A stretch of 64,000 nt of DNA from BQWY01 sp046351095 (lineage in GTDB: Bacteria; Nitrospirota; Nitrospiria; Nitrospirales; Nitrospiraceae): assembly GCA_046351095.1 (NCBI GenBank), contig JAXLZC010000001.1, positions 744,001 to 808,000 on the forward strand, written 5' to 3'. The position numbers and the translations under genes are program-made. Below are positions 51,242 through 60,860 of this stretch, one piece after another. Position 1 is the stretch's first letter; every line of letters starts with the position of its first letter. The notes beneath the pieces are model-generated. The model saw only the letters and a list, made by a program, of their open reading frames with translations. It ran no database searches and was not told the DNA's origin.

Positions 51242-54106
51242 ATGATTCGTCCGGAATCTGAACGCTCCTTTACGTTGCTCGCGCTGGGTATCGGCTGCGC
51301 CATCTTGGCCGGGCTCAGCCTCTATGCGATGGAGCAACGAAGCGTGCAGCACAAAGAGCGGGACGCGGTCCGCGCCACTCGCATTACCATCGAGCAAGTC
51401 GACCACGTCTTCTCTCTGTTGAGCGCGGCGGAAAGCGGGCAGCGCGGATATCTTCTCACCGGCGATGTCCGCGCGCTCGCGCCCTACCACCAGGCGGAAA
51501 AGGACTTACCCACGGCCGTCGCCAGACTGGAAGAGTTGTGTGCGCCGCTGCCCGGCGCCGCCGCAAAACTCAAAGACATCCACTCGCTGGCCGAAACCAA
51601 ACTGCGGGAACTGCAGGACACATTACGGATCGCCGCCACGGACCACCTGAAGGGGATGGACCTGGTACGCGAACATGTCGCTCAGCAAACCATCACTCGC
51701 CTGCAGGAGGCGTTGGCGACACTCCGCGAAGAACAATTTCGCGCGCTGCAAGACACCGAACAACGCGAACGCGCAGCGATGGACCGGGCCTCGTTGTTTT
51801 TTCTCCTCGGCGGCATCGTGGGATTGATCCTTCTCGGCAGCGCGTTGGTGTTCGTCTGGCGCGATACACGGGTGATCGTCCAGGCGCAGCGCCTGCGCAC
51901 ACAGGCGCGGCTCGTCGACCTGGCGCCCGTCATGACCCGCACACTCGACGGTCAGATCCTGAGTTGGAGCGAAGGATATAGTCGCCTCACTGGGTATCGC
52001 GGCGACGTCATGGTGGGGAAAGATTTTCGCGCGTACCTTCCAGCGCAGGCGAATGCCGAGTGGGAGACGGTGCGGGCCGGGCTTATTCGCGACGGACAAT
52101 GGTCCGGCGAGGTGCGACAACAGCGCCAAGACGGCAGCGAAATTTTGACCACCAGCACGCTGACTCTCGTCCAGGATTCAGAGCGCGCCGCGCCGATCGT
52201 CGTGGATGTCGCGACGGACATCACGGCGCTTCGACAGGCGCAGGCCGCACTCGCCGAACGCGAAACACGCCTCCGCCTATTGACCGACAACATGTCGCAA
52301 TTTGCCTGGACGGCCGATGCCGCCGGCAGCATCACCTGGTTCAACCGCCGATGGTACGAGTACACCGGCGCGACGCCGGAGGAATGTGAGGGATGGAGCT
52401 GGCGCACCCTGGTCCATCCCGATCAACGAGAGACCGTATTGGATCGTCTCAGCCGAAGTATCGTCGCTGGTGTCGTCTGGGAAGACACGTTTCAATTACG
52501 CGGACGCGACGGACACTATCGGTGGTTCTTGTCTCGCGCCATGCCGATCGTCAACGCAAACGGTATCGTCGAGCAGTGGTTCGGGACGAACACCGATGTC
52601 ACCGACTTGCGCACGGCGGAAATGGCGCAACGGTTTCTTGCCGCCATCGTGCGGAGCAGCGGGGACGCGATCTTCAGTAAATCGGTCGATGGGCGAGTGC
52701 TCAGCTGGAATGCGGGCGCCGAGCGCCTGTTCGGGTATACGGCCGAAGAGATCGTCGGCCGCGCGATCGAGCTCCTCATTCCCGAACACCTCCTTGACGA
52801 AGAACGCGACCTGCGCGCGCGTGTGCTGGCCGGAGGCTCCGAGAGCGGCTATTCCACACAACGCCGACACAAAACCGGCGATCTCCTCGACGTGTCCCTG
52901 ACGATGTCGCCGATTCGTTCCGCGCAGGGCGAGATCGTCGGCACCTCACAAGTCGTCCGCGATATCGGCGAACGTGTCCGCGCGGAGCGGGCGCTCGCGG
53001 CGCGGGAAGCGGAATTCCGCACGCTCGTCAGCGCCATTCCGCAGTTGGTGTGGGCTTGCGATTCCGACGGGCGTTGTCTGTACATGAGCCAGCAGTGGCT
53101 GGACTATACCGGCACCACGTTGGAAGACAATCTAGGTATCGGCTGGCTGTCCAAGCTGCACCCCGACGATACGGAGCAGACCGGGCGTCTCTGGGCTGAG
53201 GCCGTCGCCAAAGGCAGCCCCTACCACGCGGAGTATCGCCTCCGTGGCGCAGATGGGACGTACCGCTGGTTTCTGGCGCGCGGCGTCCCGCTGAAAGATG
53301 CCCAGGGAACAATCGTGAAATGGTTCGGGACGACGACCGACATTTCGCAGCAACGCGAATCCGCGGAAGCCTTACGACAGATCAATATGCTGTTGGAATC
53401 GCGCAGCGAGGCGCTGGCGCAGGCCAATCAGGAATTGGAGGCCTTTTCCTACTCCGTGTCGCACGACCTTCGTGCCCCCCTCCGCACGATGAACGGGTTT
53501 GCACAGGCGTTGCTGGAAGATTACGAATCGACACTCGATACCACGGCGGCGCGATACTTGCGCACGATCAACAAGGGCGCGCAGCAGATGGGGCAGCTGA
53601 TCGATGATCTCTTGGCCTTTTCGCGCCTGTCTCGCACGAAGCTCGACAAACGCCCGGTGCCGATTCGTGAGTTGGTCGAGAACGTGCGTGAACAGACGTT
53701 GGCGGATCAGGCGGGACGCACCATCGAGTGGGTCATCGGCGACCTCCCCGTCTGCCTCGTCGATCGCGCGACGGCCCAGCAGGTTCTTGCGAACCTGATC
53801 GGCAATGCGATTAAATACACGCGTCCCCGCGCGGTCGCTCGCATCGAAATCGGCTGGCAGCCGGACGACGACCCGGCCTTCGCGCGACTCTACGTGAAAG
53901 ACAACGGCATCGGGTTCGACATGCAGTATGCGGGCAAACTCTTCGGTGTGTTTCAACGGCTGCATCGCGCCGAAGACTTCGAAGGGACCGGCGTCGGGCT
54001 CGCGATCGTGCAGCGCGTGCTGCATCGGCACGGCGGCCGCATCTGGGCGGACAGTCGACCGAACGAAGGGTCGACGTTTTGGTTTACTCTGGAGTTAGCC
54101 ACATGA
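51242..54106 (+). CDS. CHASE3-PAS sensor histidine kinase
   Basis: 954 residues. Membrane helix (10-29), periplasmic CHASE3 domain (about 35-180), second helix (184-206), four PAS domains (about 220-340, 345-470, 475-600, 605-730; each with PAC-type ends), HisKA with His741 (SVSHDLRAPLR), and HATPase (N box NLIGNAIKYT, G1 DNGIGFD, G2 GTGVGLAI). The kinase core is of the phytochrome-like type. The start follows no clear ribosome site; an in-frame extension to 51068 is unlikely. ATGA-coupled to the next response regulator. Confidence 0.9.
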   Translation: MIRPESERSFTLLALGIGCAILAGLSLYAMEQRSVQHKERDAVRATRITIEQVDHVFSLLSAAESGQRGYLLTGDVRALAPYHQAEKDLPTAVARLEELCAPLPGAAAKLKDIHSLAETKLRELQDTLRIAATDHLKGMDLVREHVAQQTITRLQEALATLREEQFRALQDTEQRERAAMDRASLFFLLGGIVGLILLGSALVFVWRDTRVIVQAQRLRTQARLVDLAPVMTRTLDGQILSWSEGYSRLTGYRGDVMVGKDFRAYLPAQANAEWETVRAGLIRDGQWSGEVRQQRQDGSEILTTSTLTLVQDSERAAPIVVDVATDITALRQAQAALAERETRLRLLTDNMSQFAWTADAAGSITWFNRRWYEYTGATPEECEGWSWRTLVHPDQRETVLDRLSRSIVAGVVWEDTFQLRGRDGHYRWFLSRAMPIVNANGIVEQWFGTNTDVTDLRTAEMAQRFLAAIVRSSGDAIFSKSVDGRVLSWNAGAERLFGYTAEEIVGRAIELLIPEHLLDEERDLRARVLAGGSESGYSTQRRHKTGDLLDVSLTMSPIRSAQGEIVGTSQVVRDIGERVRAERALAAREAEFRTLVSAIPQLVWACDSDGRCLYMSQQWLDYTGTTLEDNLGIGWLSKLHPDDTEQTGRLWAEAVAKGSPYHAEYRLRGADGTYRWFLARGVPLKDAQGTIVKWFGTTTDISQQRESAEALRQINMLLESRSEALAQANQELEAFSYSVSHDLRAPLRTMNGFAQALLEDYESTLDTTAARYLRTINKGAQQMGQLIDDLLAFSRLSRTKLDKRPVPIRELVENVREQTLADQAGRTIEWVIGDLPVCLVDRATAQQVLANLIGNAIKYTRPRAVARIEIGWQPDDDPAFARLYVKDNGIGFDMQYAGKLFGVFQRLHRAEDFEGTGVGLAIVQRVLHRHGGRIWADSRPNEGSTFWFTLELAT

Positions 54107-54552
54107 CGACAGCTCAGGCCGACATTCTATTGGTTGAAGACAGTCCTGAAGATCTCGAATTGACGCTGCGCGCCCTCTCCAAACATCCGCGCCAGCCGCA
54201 TGTCGCCGTGGCGCGTGACGGAGCCGAAGCCTTGGAATTTTTGCAGGCCACCGGACGATATGCCGATCGCGCCCACCACGCCCTGCCGCGCGTCGTCCTC
54301 TTGGATCTGAAGTTGCCGCTGGTGAGCGGAATCGAAGTGCTCCGCCGGATCAAGGCCGATCCTCGCACGGCGCGTGTCCCGGTGGTCATGCTCTCCTCCT
54401 CCCGCGAGGAACCGGACATCGCCACGTGTTACGCTTTAGGCGTCAACAGCTATATCGTCAAACCGGTGGAATTCCAGGCATTCACCGACGCCGTACGGCA
54501 GACCGGGACCTATTGGCTTCAACTCAACGAAGCGCCCGTGTCGTCCAATTGA
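54103..54552 (+). CDS. Rcp1-like response regulator
   Basis: 149 residues, receiver only: VEDSPEDLELT, Asp68 (VLLDLKLPLVSG), SSSREE and VKPVEF. The VEDxxxDxxL start and insert (GRYADRAHHALPRV) mark the Rcp1 class that pairs with phytochrome-type kinases such as the one it overlaps (ATGA). Confidence 0.92.
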   Translation: MTTAQADILLVEDSPEDLELTLRALSKHPRQPHVAVARDGAEALEFLQATGRYADRAHHALPRVVLLDLKLPLVSGIEVLRRIKADPRTARVPVVMLSSSREEPDIATCYALGVNSYIVKPVEFQAFTDAVRQTGTYWLQLNEAPVSSN

Positions 54553-54587
54553 CGACCTCCTACAACACCCCACGAGAGGCGGCACCA

Positions 54588-55949
54588 ATGGGCGAACGCG
54601 ACGGCAGGGTCACGCAGGACGATTCAGTCGCACCGCCGGACTCGACCCGCACCTCCAGCAGCGGACCTTCATCGATCGCCCCCATTCCCTTGTCCGTCCT
54701 GATCGTCGAAGATCGCGAAGAGGATGCGCTGCTGGAAGAGCGTTTGCTCCGGAAGCAGGGCTACCGTCCCACCGTCGTCTGCGCGCAGACGGAAGCGGAA
54801 TTCCTGGCCGGTATTGCGGACAGACCGGACATCCTACTCCTCGACGCCTCGTTGCCGCGGTTCAGCGCGCATCGGGCGCTCGAAATTCTGCGTGAGCGCG
54901 ACCTCGACATCCCCAGCATCATTGTGTCCGGCTCCGTCGGCGAAGAAGAAGCCGTCTCGTTGATGCGGGCTGGTGCAGGCGACTACCTCATGAAAGATCG
55001 CCTGACGCGTCTCGGGCAGGCCGTCGAAGGGGTCTTGGAAAACAAACGCCTGCGCGATGCGCATCGCCAGGCGCACAACGCGCTGGTGCAACTGAACGGC
55101 GAACTCGAACAACGGATCGCCGAACGGACGCTCGAATTGGAGCAGGCCAATGAGGCACTTGCACGAGAACTCATCGAACGTCGTCAGATCGAACTGTCGC
55201 TGCGACAGCACGAGTCGATCTTAGAAAAACACGTCGAGCAACGCACCCAACAACTTCGGCGATCACAAGAACGGCTTCGGCGATTGGCACTCGAGTTGAC
55301 GCTGGCGGAGCACAGCGAGCGAAAACGGATTGCGGCCGACCTGCACGACTACCTGGCGCAGTTGCTCGTCGTCACCAAGCTGAACCTCTCGCAACTCCAT
55401 CGACGGCCCGAGCTGAGTGCAGTCGCCGGCGTGCTGAAAGAGACGGACGGCCATGTGGACGACGCGCTCACCTACACACGCACCCTCGTGTCGCAGTTGA
55501 GCCCCGCGGTGCTGTCACGCCAAGGGCTGATTCCAGCGCTGCGCTGGCTGGCCGAAGACCTCGGCAAGCGCGGCCTCCAGGTGACGGTCCGTGGCCCGAC
55601 GGAAGCGGTCCCTCTGTCTGACGACCACGCGGTGCTGCTGTTTCAGTCCGTACGTGAATTGCTGTTCAACACGATCAAACATGCGAAGACGACGCAGGCC
55701 TCCGTCACGGCGACGGTCGCCGCGTCTCGCCTGACCTTGATCGTCCAGGATAAAGGGGTAGGATTCGATTCCAGCGCCCTGCGCGATGGCAGTAACCGCT
55801 TCGGACTGTTCAGCATCCACGAACGGATGGAATCGCTCGGCGGCGAATGTCGGTTCGACTCGGCACCCGGCAAGGGCACAACCGTGACCCTGACCATTCC
55901 ATTAAACGCCGCCCAGGCCGACACGCCTACTAGAGAAAATACAGTCTAA
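54588..55949 (+). CDS. Receiver-histidine kinase fusion (NarX-type kinase core)
   Basis: 453 residues. N-terminal receiver (about 35-150: LIVEDREEDALL, Asp88-type in LLLDASLPRF), long coiled coil (about 165-245), HisKA_3 with His253 (RKRIAADLHDYLAQLL) and a short HATPase (VRELLFNTIKHAK; DKGVGFD; GLFSIHERMES). It can receive a phosphate from another kinase and pass signals to NarL-type regulators such as those at 58611 and 59296. Starts 35 bases after the preceding gene, so likely the same operon. Confidence 0.92.
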   Translation: MGERDGRVTQDDSVAPPDSTRTSSSGPSSIAPIPLSVLIVEDREEDALLEERLLRKQGYRPTVVCAQTEAEFLAGIADRPDILLLDASLPRFSAHRALEILRERDLDIPSIIVSGSVGEEEAVSLMRAGAGDYLMKDRLTRLGQAVEGVLENKRLRDAHRQAHNALVQLNGELEQRIAERTLELEQANEALARELIERRQIELSLRQHESILEKHVEQRTQQLRRSQERLRRLALELTLAEHSERKRIAADLHDYLAQLLVVTKLNLSQLHRRPELSAVAGVLKETDGHVDDALTYTRTLVSQLSPAVLSRQGLIPALRWLAEDLGKRGLQVTVRGPTEAVPLSDDHAVLLFQSVRELLFNTIKHAKTTQASVTATVAASRLTLIVQDKGVGFDSSALRDGSNRFGLFSIHERMESLGGECRFDSAPGKGTTVTLTIPLNAAQADTPTRENTV

Positions 55950-55984
55950 GCTGTAACCACCCAGCTGTTGTCCGCAGGCAATAA

Positions 55985-56020
55985 AAAAGGCGGCTACTCC
56001 GACGGGAGCAGCCGCCTTTT
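55985..56020. terminator. Terminator after the kinase operon
   Basis: AAAAGGCGGCT and AGCCGCCTTTT form an 11-bp stem with flanking A and T runs; works in both directions between the plus-strand kinase and the minus-strand peptide gene. Confidence 0.8.
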
Positions 56021-56042
56021 CTCTGCACGGTGCATGACTCCC

Positions 56043-56138
56043 CTATCGCAAAAATCCGAACATCCAGAGCAACAACACGAGGATTCCCGGCACGCCCAAG
56101 AACCACAAGAGCCCCGCTTTCGCAATTCCTTCCGTCAT
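56043..56138 (-). CDS. 31-residue membrane peptide
   Basis: MTEGIAKAGLLWFLGVPGIL then VLLLWMFGFLR: one hydrophobic helix with a basic end. A strong AAGGAGG lies 8 bases before the ATG, and the gene is followed by a terminator, so it is probably translated. CTAGGG elements occur 140-190 bases upstream. Function unknown. Confidence 0.6.
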   Translation of the reverse strand: MTEGIAKAGLLWFLGVPGILVLLLWMFGFLR

Positions 56139-56416
56139 GACCGCCTCCTTGTTTTATGCCGCCGCGGCGGCGTGATGTTTGGAATAGCCCTATCGATGAT
56201 CGGATCGTCTTCATCGCCGTCGACGATCCAGCGCATATGTGATGATGGCAGAATACGACGTACGGCTCTTATGGACACCTAGGTAATTCCACTGTTTTTC
56301 TGGACAATTCCCTAGTGTCTCCCTAGAGATGCACGTCAACTGGGCCTCCGTGCTCAAGACACAACCGGCTCCCCAGGAATCCCAGGGGAGCCGGCAGGGG
56401 CGCGAGTGGCGTGTCG
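56139..56416. promoter_or_regulatory. Intergenic region: CTAGGG elements and hairpin
   Basis: CCTAGGTAATTCC at 56278-56290 and two CCCTAG units 11 bases apart (56310-56315, 56321-56326). CCGGCTCCCC/GGGGAGCCGG (56365-56394) is a 10-bp stem, probably the terminator of the lipoprotein gene. Confidence 0.5.
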
Positions 56417-56875
56417 TTATTCGACGATCACATTGCCCCGAAGATCTTTGATCGGGCGAGGGTCGTCTTTATCGTCAGTGGTCACACGATATTTCACGGT
56501 TCCCAAACGATTGAAACACAGGCTGGCCGTCTCGTTCGCCTTCAGGGTGACGTCGCTTTCCATGCCGGAGGACAACCACTTGGTGAACCCGCCTTGACAG
56601 GAGACCTTACCGTCGAGCGGCTCGCTGAACGTCACACGTACGGCATGCTGACGTTGGTTCAGCCAGCGTACTTCATCGCCGGCACGGACGGATAGCGAAT
56701 CCGGGTTCACCGAATCCATTATGCCGATATTTTGAACCTTCCCGGTTCTCACTCCAGCCGTCGTATCGGATTTTACGGCCCGCGTCTGAGGATGATCGGA
56801 GCACCCAACCGTCGCAATCGCCATGAGCATGATTGCTCCAATACCCATCATCGTTTTCCCTTTTCTCTGCATCAT
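56417..56875 (-). CDS. Cupredoxin-like lipoprotein
   Basis: 152 residues. MMQRKGKTMMGIGAIMLMAI ending ATVGC is a lipoprotein signal. The mature part (VNPDSLSVRAGDEVRWLNQR QHAVRV; ASLCFNRLGTVKYRVT) has the cupredoxin beta-sandwich pattern, with a His in the first ligand position and Cys at the second, but no clear C-terminal Cys-His-Met ligand loop. It may bind copper weakly or be structural. AAGGAG precedes the start. Confidence 0.7.
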   Translation of the reverse strand: MMQRKGKTMMGIGAIMLMAIATVGCSDHPQTRAVKSDTTAGVRTGKVQNIGIMDSVNPDSLSVRAGDEVRWLNQRQHAVRVTFSEPLDGKVSCQGGFTKWLSSGMESDVTLKANETASLCFNRLGTVKYRVTTDDKDDPRPIKDLRGNVIVE

Positions 56876-56998
56876 ATTGCTCTCCTTCTCCTGCCAGTGT
56901 GATGTGAATAATATTGAGCACGCGATCTCATCTACGCCCATTGTGTCTCAGCCCTCACCGGCTGAGGCCTGGAAGAATCCCCAGCCGCGTGAGGATGG

Positions 56999-58243
56999 TT
57001 ACGCCGTTGCACGGAGGATCAAGGTTTCTGAGGCCTCGTGCTCCATGGCTTTTTCCGCAATCAGTTCCGCATCCGGCATCATCGCCGCAGGCACAACCAG
57101 ATCGCTGCCCGGCTCCTGCTGGTATTCCTCCTGGTAAATGCGGAACGTTTCCATCACAACCGCCAAAAGAATCGGCCCGAGAAACAACCCCAAAAACCCG
57201 TAGGCCGCCATGCCTCCCAATGACGCGAAGAACAACGGCAGCACGGGAAGGCCGGCCTCTGACCCCACAAGCACCGGTTGCAACAGGTTGTCCATGAACC
57301 CGACCAAACCCGCGCCGATCCCAACGAGGATGAGGGCTTTCACCACCTCCCCGCTGATCAGGAGAAACAACGCGACCGGCCCCCAGACCAGCGCGGTTCC
57401 GCCGATGGGAAGAAAGGACAGCACTCCAGACAGCACACCGAGGAACAGCGCGAACGGGACATCCAAAACCCAAAAGCCGAGTCCCGCCACGATGCCCTGC
57501 GCAATCGCGGTAAACAGCGTGCCGCGCACGACCGCCTTGATCGTGGTATTCAACCGCGTGAACAGTTTCTCTTTATGATCGGCCTCCATCGGAATCGCTT
57601 TGTACAGCTTGCCGTACCAGTCCTTGCCGTCCCGGAACATAAAAAACAGCGTGAATAGCATCACGACAAAATCCGTCACGACGAAGAAGGCGTTGGCCGC
57701 AAGATCGGCCCCTTGCGCCATGACGAAGGAGCTCACCATCTTCCCGCCGGTCATCAAGGAGGACTCCAACTTCCCGCCATGCTCGACGATCAGGTGGCCC
57801 GCCATTTCCTGAGACAGTGTGCCGATGCCGGGTAAGCCTGAAAGGAACTCACCCAGCTTGTGTAGGTTCCCGTTTTTCAGCCAGGTGCTTTCTTGCTCGT
57901 ACAACTCCATGGCCTGCTGGCCTGCGACGAGTACGAAGTACATCGCCGGGAGGACGACCGCGCATAACACGATGACGGTCATCAATACGGCCGCGAGGGT
58001 CGTCTGCCCCCCGCAGCAGCGCCGCAGCCGGCGGTATGCGGGGTACGTGGCGGTGGCCAAAATGATCGCCCACACCAATGGGCCGACAAACGGGCTCACC
58101 ACACGAAGCAACTCGTAGAGCAGCACCGCAAAGATAAGAAAAAATGTCGTCGCAAAAAGTTGACGTCGAGACATCGGCAACAAGGACGTTGATCCCGTTG
58201 CGTGCGTGCGAAGCGCTTCGTCGAGGGATGGCATGAGTGACAT
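56999..58243 (-). CDS. AI-2E/PerM family membrane transporter
   Basis: 414 residues, about eight membrane helices. Family-like segments: FVGPLVWAIILATATYPAYR, LFFMFRDGKDWYGKL, GIVAGLGFWVLDVPFALFLG, FLPIGGTALVWGPVALFLL and GPILLAVVMETFRIY. Members include TqsA and the sodium/proton antiporters; substrate cannot be read from sequence. Confidence 0.9.
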   Translation of the reverse strand: MSLMPSLDEALRTHATGSTSLLPMSRRQLFATTFFLIFAVLLYELLRVVSPFVGPLVWAIILATATYPAYRRLRRCCGGQTTLAAVLMTVIVLCAVVLPAMYFVLVAGQQAMELYEQESTWLKNGNLHKLGEFLSGLPGIGTLSQEMAGHLIVEHGGKLESSLMTGGKMVSSFVMAQGADLAANAFFVVTDFVVMLFTLFFMFRDGKDWYGKLYKAIPMEADHKEKLFTRLNTTIKAVVRGTLFTAIAQGIVAGLGFWVLDVPFALFLGVLSGVLSFLPIGGTALVWGPVALFLLISGEVVKALILVGIGAGLVGFMDNLLQPVLVGSEAGLPVLPLFFASLGGMAAYGFLGLFLGPILLAVVMETFRIYQEEYQQEPGSDLVVPAAMMPDAELIAEKAMEHEASETLILRATA

Positions 58244-58610
58244 GGTGGTCGTCCTTTTTTCTGTAGGGCCTGGATGAGAGACTTGTGAAACCTCCCTCGC
58301 GTCAGGCGCGAGATGACGCTAGTCTACGGATCCCATCCGAAGACGGTGCTGGTGAAAACCCCTGGACGATTCGGTGAGACCCTGGGGGAGAGCGCGACGG
58401 TCAGAACGCGGCTACGCACCAGACCCGATACACAAAGGGCGCGGTGTAGCGTATGCTATCTCCCCGCTCCGGTAGAACGATCTGCTACGCACAAGTGGCA
58501 GAGTACTTTTCTGGAGTGCACCTGCAGTCGATGCGGATCGCCGACGACGTTCGTACGATCGGCTGATGTGCATCGATACGCGAGAGGTCCCACGTACGAG
58601 GAGACGAGAG
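58244..58610. other. Divergent intergenic region
   Basis: 367 bases between the minus-strand transporter and the plus-strand regulator. No gene supported; the open frames here are antisense shadows. Promoters for both directions must lie here. Confidence 0.4.
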
Positions 58611-59258
58611 ATGGCGATCCTCAAACCTTCAGTCGTCATTGCCGACGACCATCCGTTGGTGACGGAAGCCCTACGCGAAATCTTGCGCGAGGACTTCGAG
58701 GTCGTCGCCGTGGTCCATTCCGGCGCCGAGCTCCTGGCCTGCGCGCCGAAACTAAAACCGGACGTGATCCTGCTCGATGGGTCGATGCCCCCGACCGACG
58801 GCGTAACCGTGGCCAAGGAGATCAAGGCGATCCTGCCGAATGCCCGCCTCCTCTTCGTCACGATGTTGTCCGACCCATCGTTTATCAGCGACGCCTTCCG
58901 AGCTGGAGCCAAGGGCTACGTGTTGAAGCAGTCGGCGGCTGCCGATTTGGTCAAAGCGATTCGCACGGTGCTGAAGGGGGAACGGTACCTCTCGCCTGGG
59001 ATTCCCCCGGATGTGCGCGAGGCGGTGGAATATCCCTGGACGAAGCCTGGCGGCTTCACGATGGACTTAACGGATCGGCAAAAGGATATTCTTCGGCTGT
59101 TGGCGAAAGGCCTGACGACCAAAACGATCGCCAGTCAGCTAGCTATCTCGCCGAAGACCGTGGAGTTCCATAAGGCGGGGATCTACAAAAAGGCCGGTGT
59201 GCGCTCGCCGAGCGAGTTGACGAAGTTTGCGATTGCGCAGGGCCTCACGACACTCTGA
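58611..59258 (+). CDS. NarL/FixJ-family response regulator
   Basis: 215 residues. Receiver with Asp56 (VILLDGSMPPTDG) and Lys (YVLKQS), then a LuxR-type HTH (LTDRQKDILRLLAKGLTTKT; LAISPKTVEFHKAGIYKKAG). Transcriptional regulator, probably a partner of the HisKA_3-type kinase upstream. GAGGAGACGAGAG precedes the ATG. Convergent with a close paralogue. Confidence 0.95.
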   Translation: MAILKPSVVIADDHPLVTEALREILREDFEVVAVVHSGAELLACAPKLKPDVILLDGSMPPTDGVTVAKEIKAILPNARLLFVTMLSDPSFISDAFRAGAKGYVLKQSAAADLVKAIRTVLKGERYLSPGIPPDVREAVEYPWTKPGGFTMDLTDRQKDILRLLAKGLTTKTIASQLAISPKTVEFHKAGIYKKAGVRSPSELTKFAIAQGLTTL

Positions 59259-59295
59259 TGGGAGACTGTGGGGAACGTGGAGTAGCGCTGGTGAA

Positions 59296-60000
59296 TTAGG
59301 TCGTTGGGTTCGACGCCCCATGCAGCGGGATCATACCGTTTGCAATGGCGTATTTGGTCAGTTCCGGGCGGCTCTTCACGCCCAGCCCCTTCATAATACG
59401 TGTGCGATGAAATTCGATCGTCTTGATCGAGACGTTAAGGATCGACGCGATCTCTTTTGTCGAACGTCCCTCAGCCACCAACTGCAACACCTCGCGCTGC
59501 CGCGGGCTGAGCGTCCGGTCGAACCCCTGGCGCGTATCGGATGGCGCACCCTCGCTTGTCTTCGCCTCCCCACCCTGCTTCAGATGATCGACCAACTCCT
59601 GGGCGACCGCCGGCGAGATATACGTCTGTCCCTTTAAGACCGTCTCCACCGCCTGCTGCACTTCGTTCGCGACCGACTGCTTCAGCACATACCCTGAGAC
59701 GCCGACCTGGAACGCTTCCACGACGAACGTGCGCTCGTCGTGCATCGTGAGCACCAGCAGTTTTGTCTTGGGGTGGCTTTTTTTGATCTGCCGCGCGGCA
59801 TCGAGCCCATTCAACAGCGGCAAGGAGATGTCGACGACCACGATGTCTGGATTCAGCTCTTGCACCGCCTGCAGCAGCGCACGGCCGTCGGCTACGATCT
59901 TCACCACCTGGGCGGACGCCTCAAGGATGCGCTGGATCCCCTGCGCAACCAGCACATGATCGTCAGCAATGATGACACGTGGTTTCATGGGGTTCTCCAT
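59296..60000 (-). CDS. NarL/FixJ-family response regulator (paralogue)
   Basis: 234 residues. Receiver with Asp57 (IVVVDISLPLLNG), YVLKQSVANEV, and a LuxR-type HTH (LSPRQREVLQLVAEGRSTKE; LNVSIKTIEFHRTRIMKGLG). The recognition helix is very similar to that of the neighbour at 58611, so both may share DNA targets. ATG at 59988 is an alternative start. Confidence 0.95.
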   Translation of the reverse strand: MENPMKPRVIIADDHVLVAQGIQRILEASAQVVKIVADGRALLQAVQELNPDIVVVDISLPLLNGLDAARQIKKSHPKTKLLVLTMHDERTFVVEAFQVGVSGYVLKQSVANEVQQAVETVLKGQTYISPAVAQELVDHLKQGGEAKTSEGAPSDTRQGFDRTLSPRQREVLQLVAEGRSTKEIASILNVSIKTIEFHRTRIMKGLGVKSRPELTKYAIANGMIPLHGASNPTT

Positions 60001-60123
60001 CCTCTGGGAGTCGAGAGGCGATCGAGACGACGAGCGGAACGGCGAAAGTGTGCTAGTCCGTGGGAAACAATGTCAAGCGACGGGAGGCCCTCCCGGTCAC
60101 ACCCGAGTCCTGCCGCCTCATAA

Positions 60124-60141
60124 ACTAGGAGTCTGACTAGG
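60124..60141 (+). promoter_or_regulatory. Direct repeat ACTAGG-N6-ACTAGG
   Basis: Two ACTAGG units 12 bases apart, 74 bases before the YtxH gene start; one helix turn apart as for a dimeric LuxR-type regulator. Confidence 0.45.
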
Positions 60142-60214
60142 CCTGTCTCGATGAAGCGCCTGATACCATGACGCCATCAACGCATCGCACATCCACAACA
60201 AGAAGGAGTCCATC

Positions 60215-60526
60215 ATGAACGAGTCGTCGAATAACTGGTCTTCGTTTGTAGCAGGCCTGTGTATCGGTGCGGGCATTGCCTTTCTCCTGGCGCCGCAAAG
60301 TGGGGCACAGCTCAGACGATCCATCCGTGATTATGCGGAGGACGCCCGCGATCAGCTCGACGACGCCGTCGAGCGAGGACGCGCAGCGTGGGATTCGGCC
60401 GTGGAACACGGACAGGACTATGTCGAGCGCGGCGCGGATGTGCTTCACGAGACCGTCACCTCGGCCTCGGACCAGGCACAACGCGCCGCGGGACGTGCGG
60501 CACGTGCCGCCAGAGCGCGCGTGTAA
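60215..60526 (+). CDS. YtxH domain protein
   Basis: 103 residues. One membrane helix with the YtxH signature (GLCIGAGIAFLLAPQSGAQL) then a long amphipathic helix (IRDYAEDARDQLDDAVERGR). Associated with general stress response in many bacteria. A good AAGGAG precedes the ATG. Confidence 0.85.
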   Translation: MNESSNNWSSFVAGLCIGAGIAFLLAPQSGAQLRRSIRDYAEDARDQLDDAVERGRAAWDSAVEHGQDYVERGADVLHETVTSASDQAQRAAGRAARAARARV

Positions 60527-60860
60527 CGTCCACCATCATAAACACGGCGACGAGGGGCGAGCGGGAACCATCATCTCCAGGTGCAGCCGTCACGCTGCGG
60601 CCGCACTCCGGAGTAGACAGAGGGTCTGGACATTTCAGGGGGCAAGATGGAAGATCATCTTGCCCCCTGTGTTGTGTCCGCGGTCTGAACCATACCGTTG
60701 CCTTCTTTCAGCTGTGTATAGTGCGAGATTCCTGAGCGTCAGAAAACTAGGGGTATTCCTGGCTACCGAACGAGCCAGCATCGGATACACTGCACCTATG
60801 CAGGCGAGACACTGAGACGAGCGAATGTATTTGTTCCCGTTATCACACAAGGAGGACACC
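60527..60860. other. Intergenic region with terminator and CTAGGGG element
   Basis: A perfect 14-bp stem, CAGGGGGCAAGATG / CATCTTGCCCCCTG at 60636-60669, is the terminator after the YtxH gene. ACTAGGGGTATTCC at 60746-60759 lies about 100 bases before the DUF883 gene. Otherwise empty. Confidence 0.6.
60636..60669. terminator. Terminator hairpin after the YtxH gene
   Basis: 14-bp perfect stem with a 6-base loop, no long T run. GC-rich and located between two genes transcribed in the same direction. Confidence 0.6.

Noticed and set aside
58313..59173. 286-codon plus-strand frame
   Set aside because: Shadow of the NarL-type regulator at 58611; the receiver/LuxR frame is the real one.
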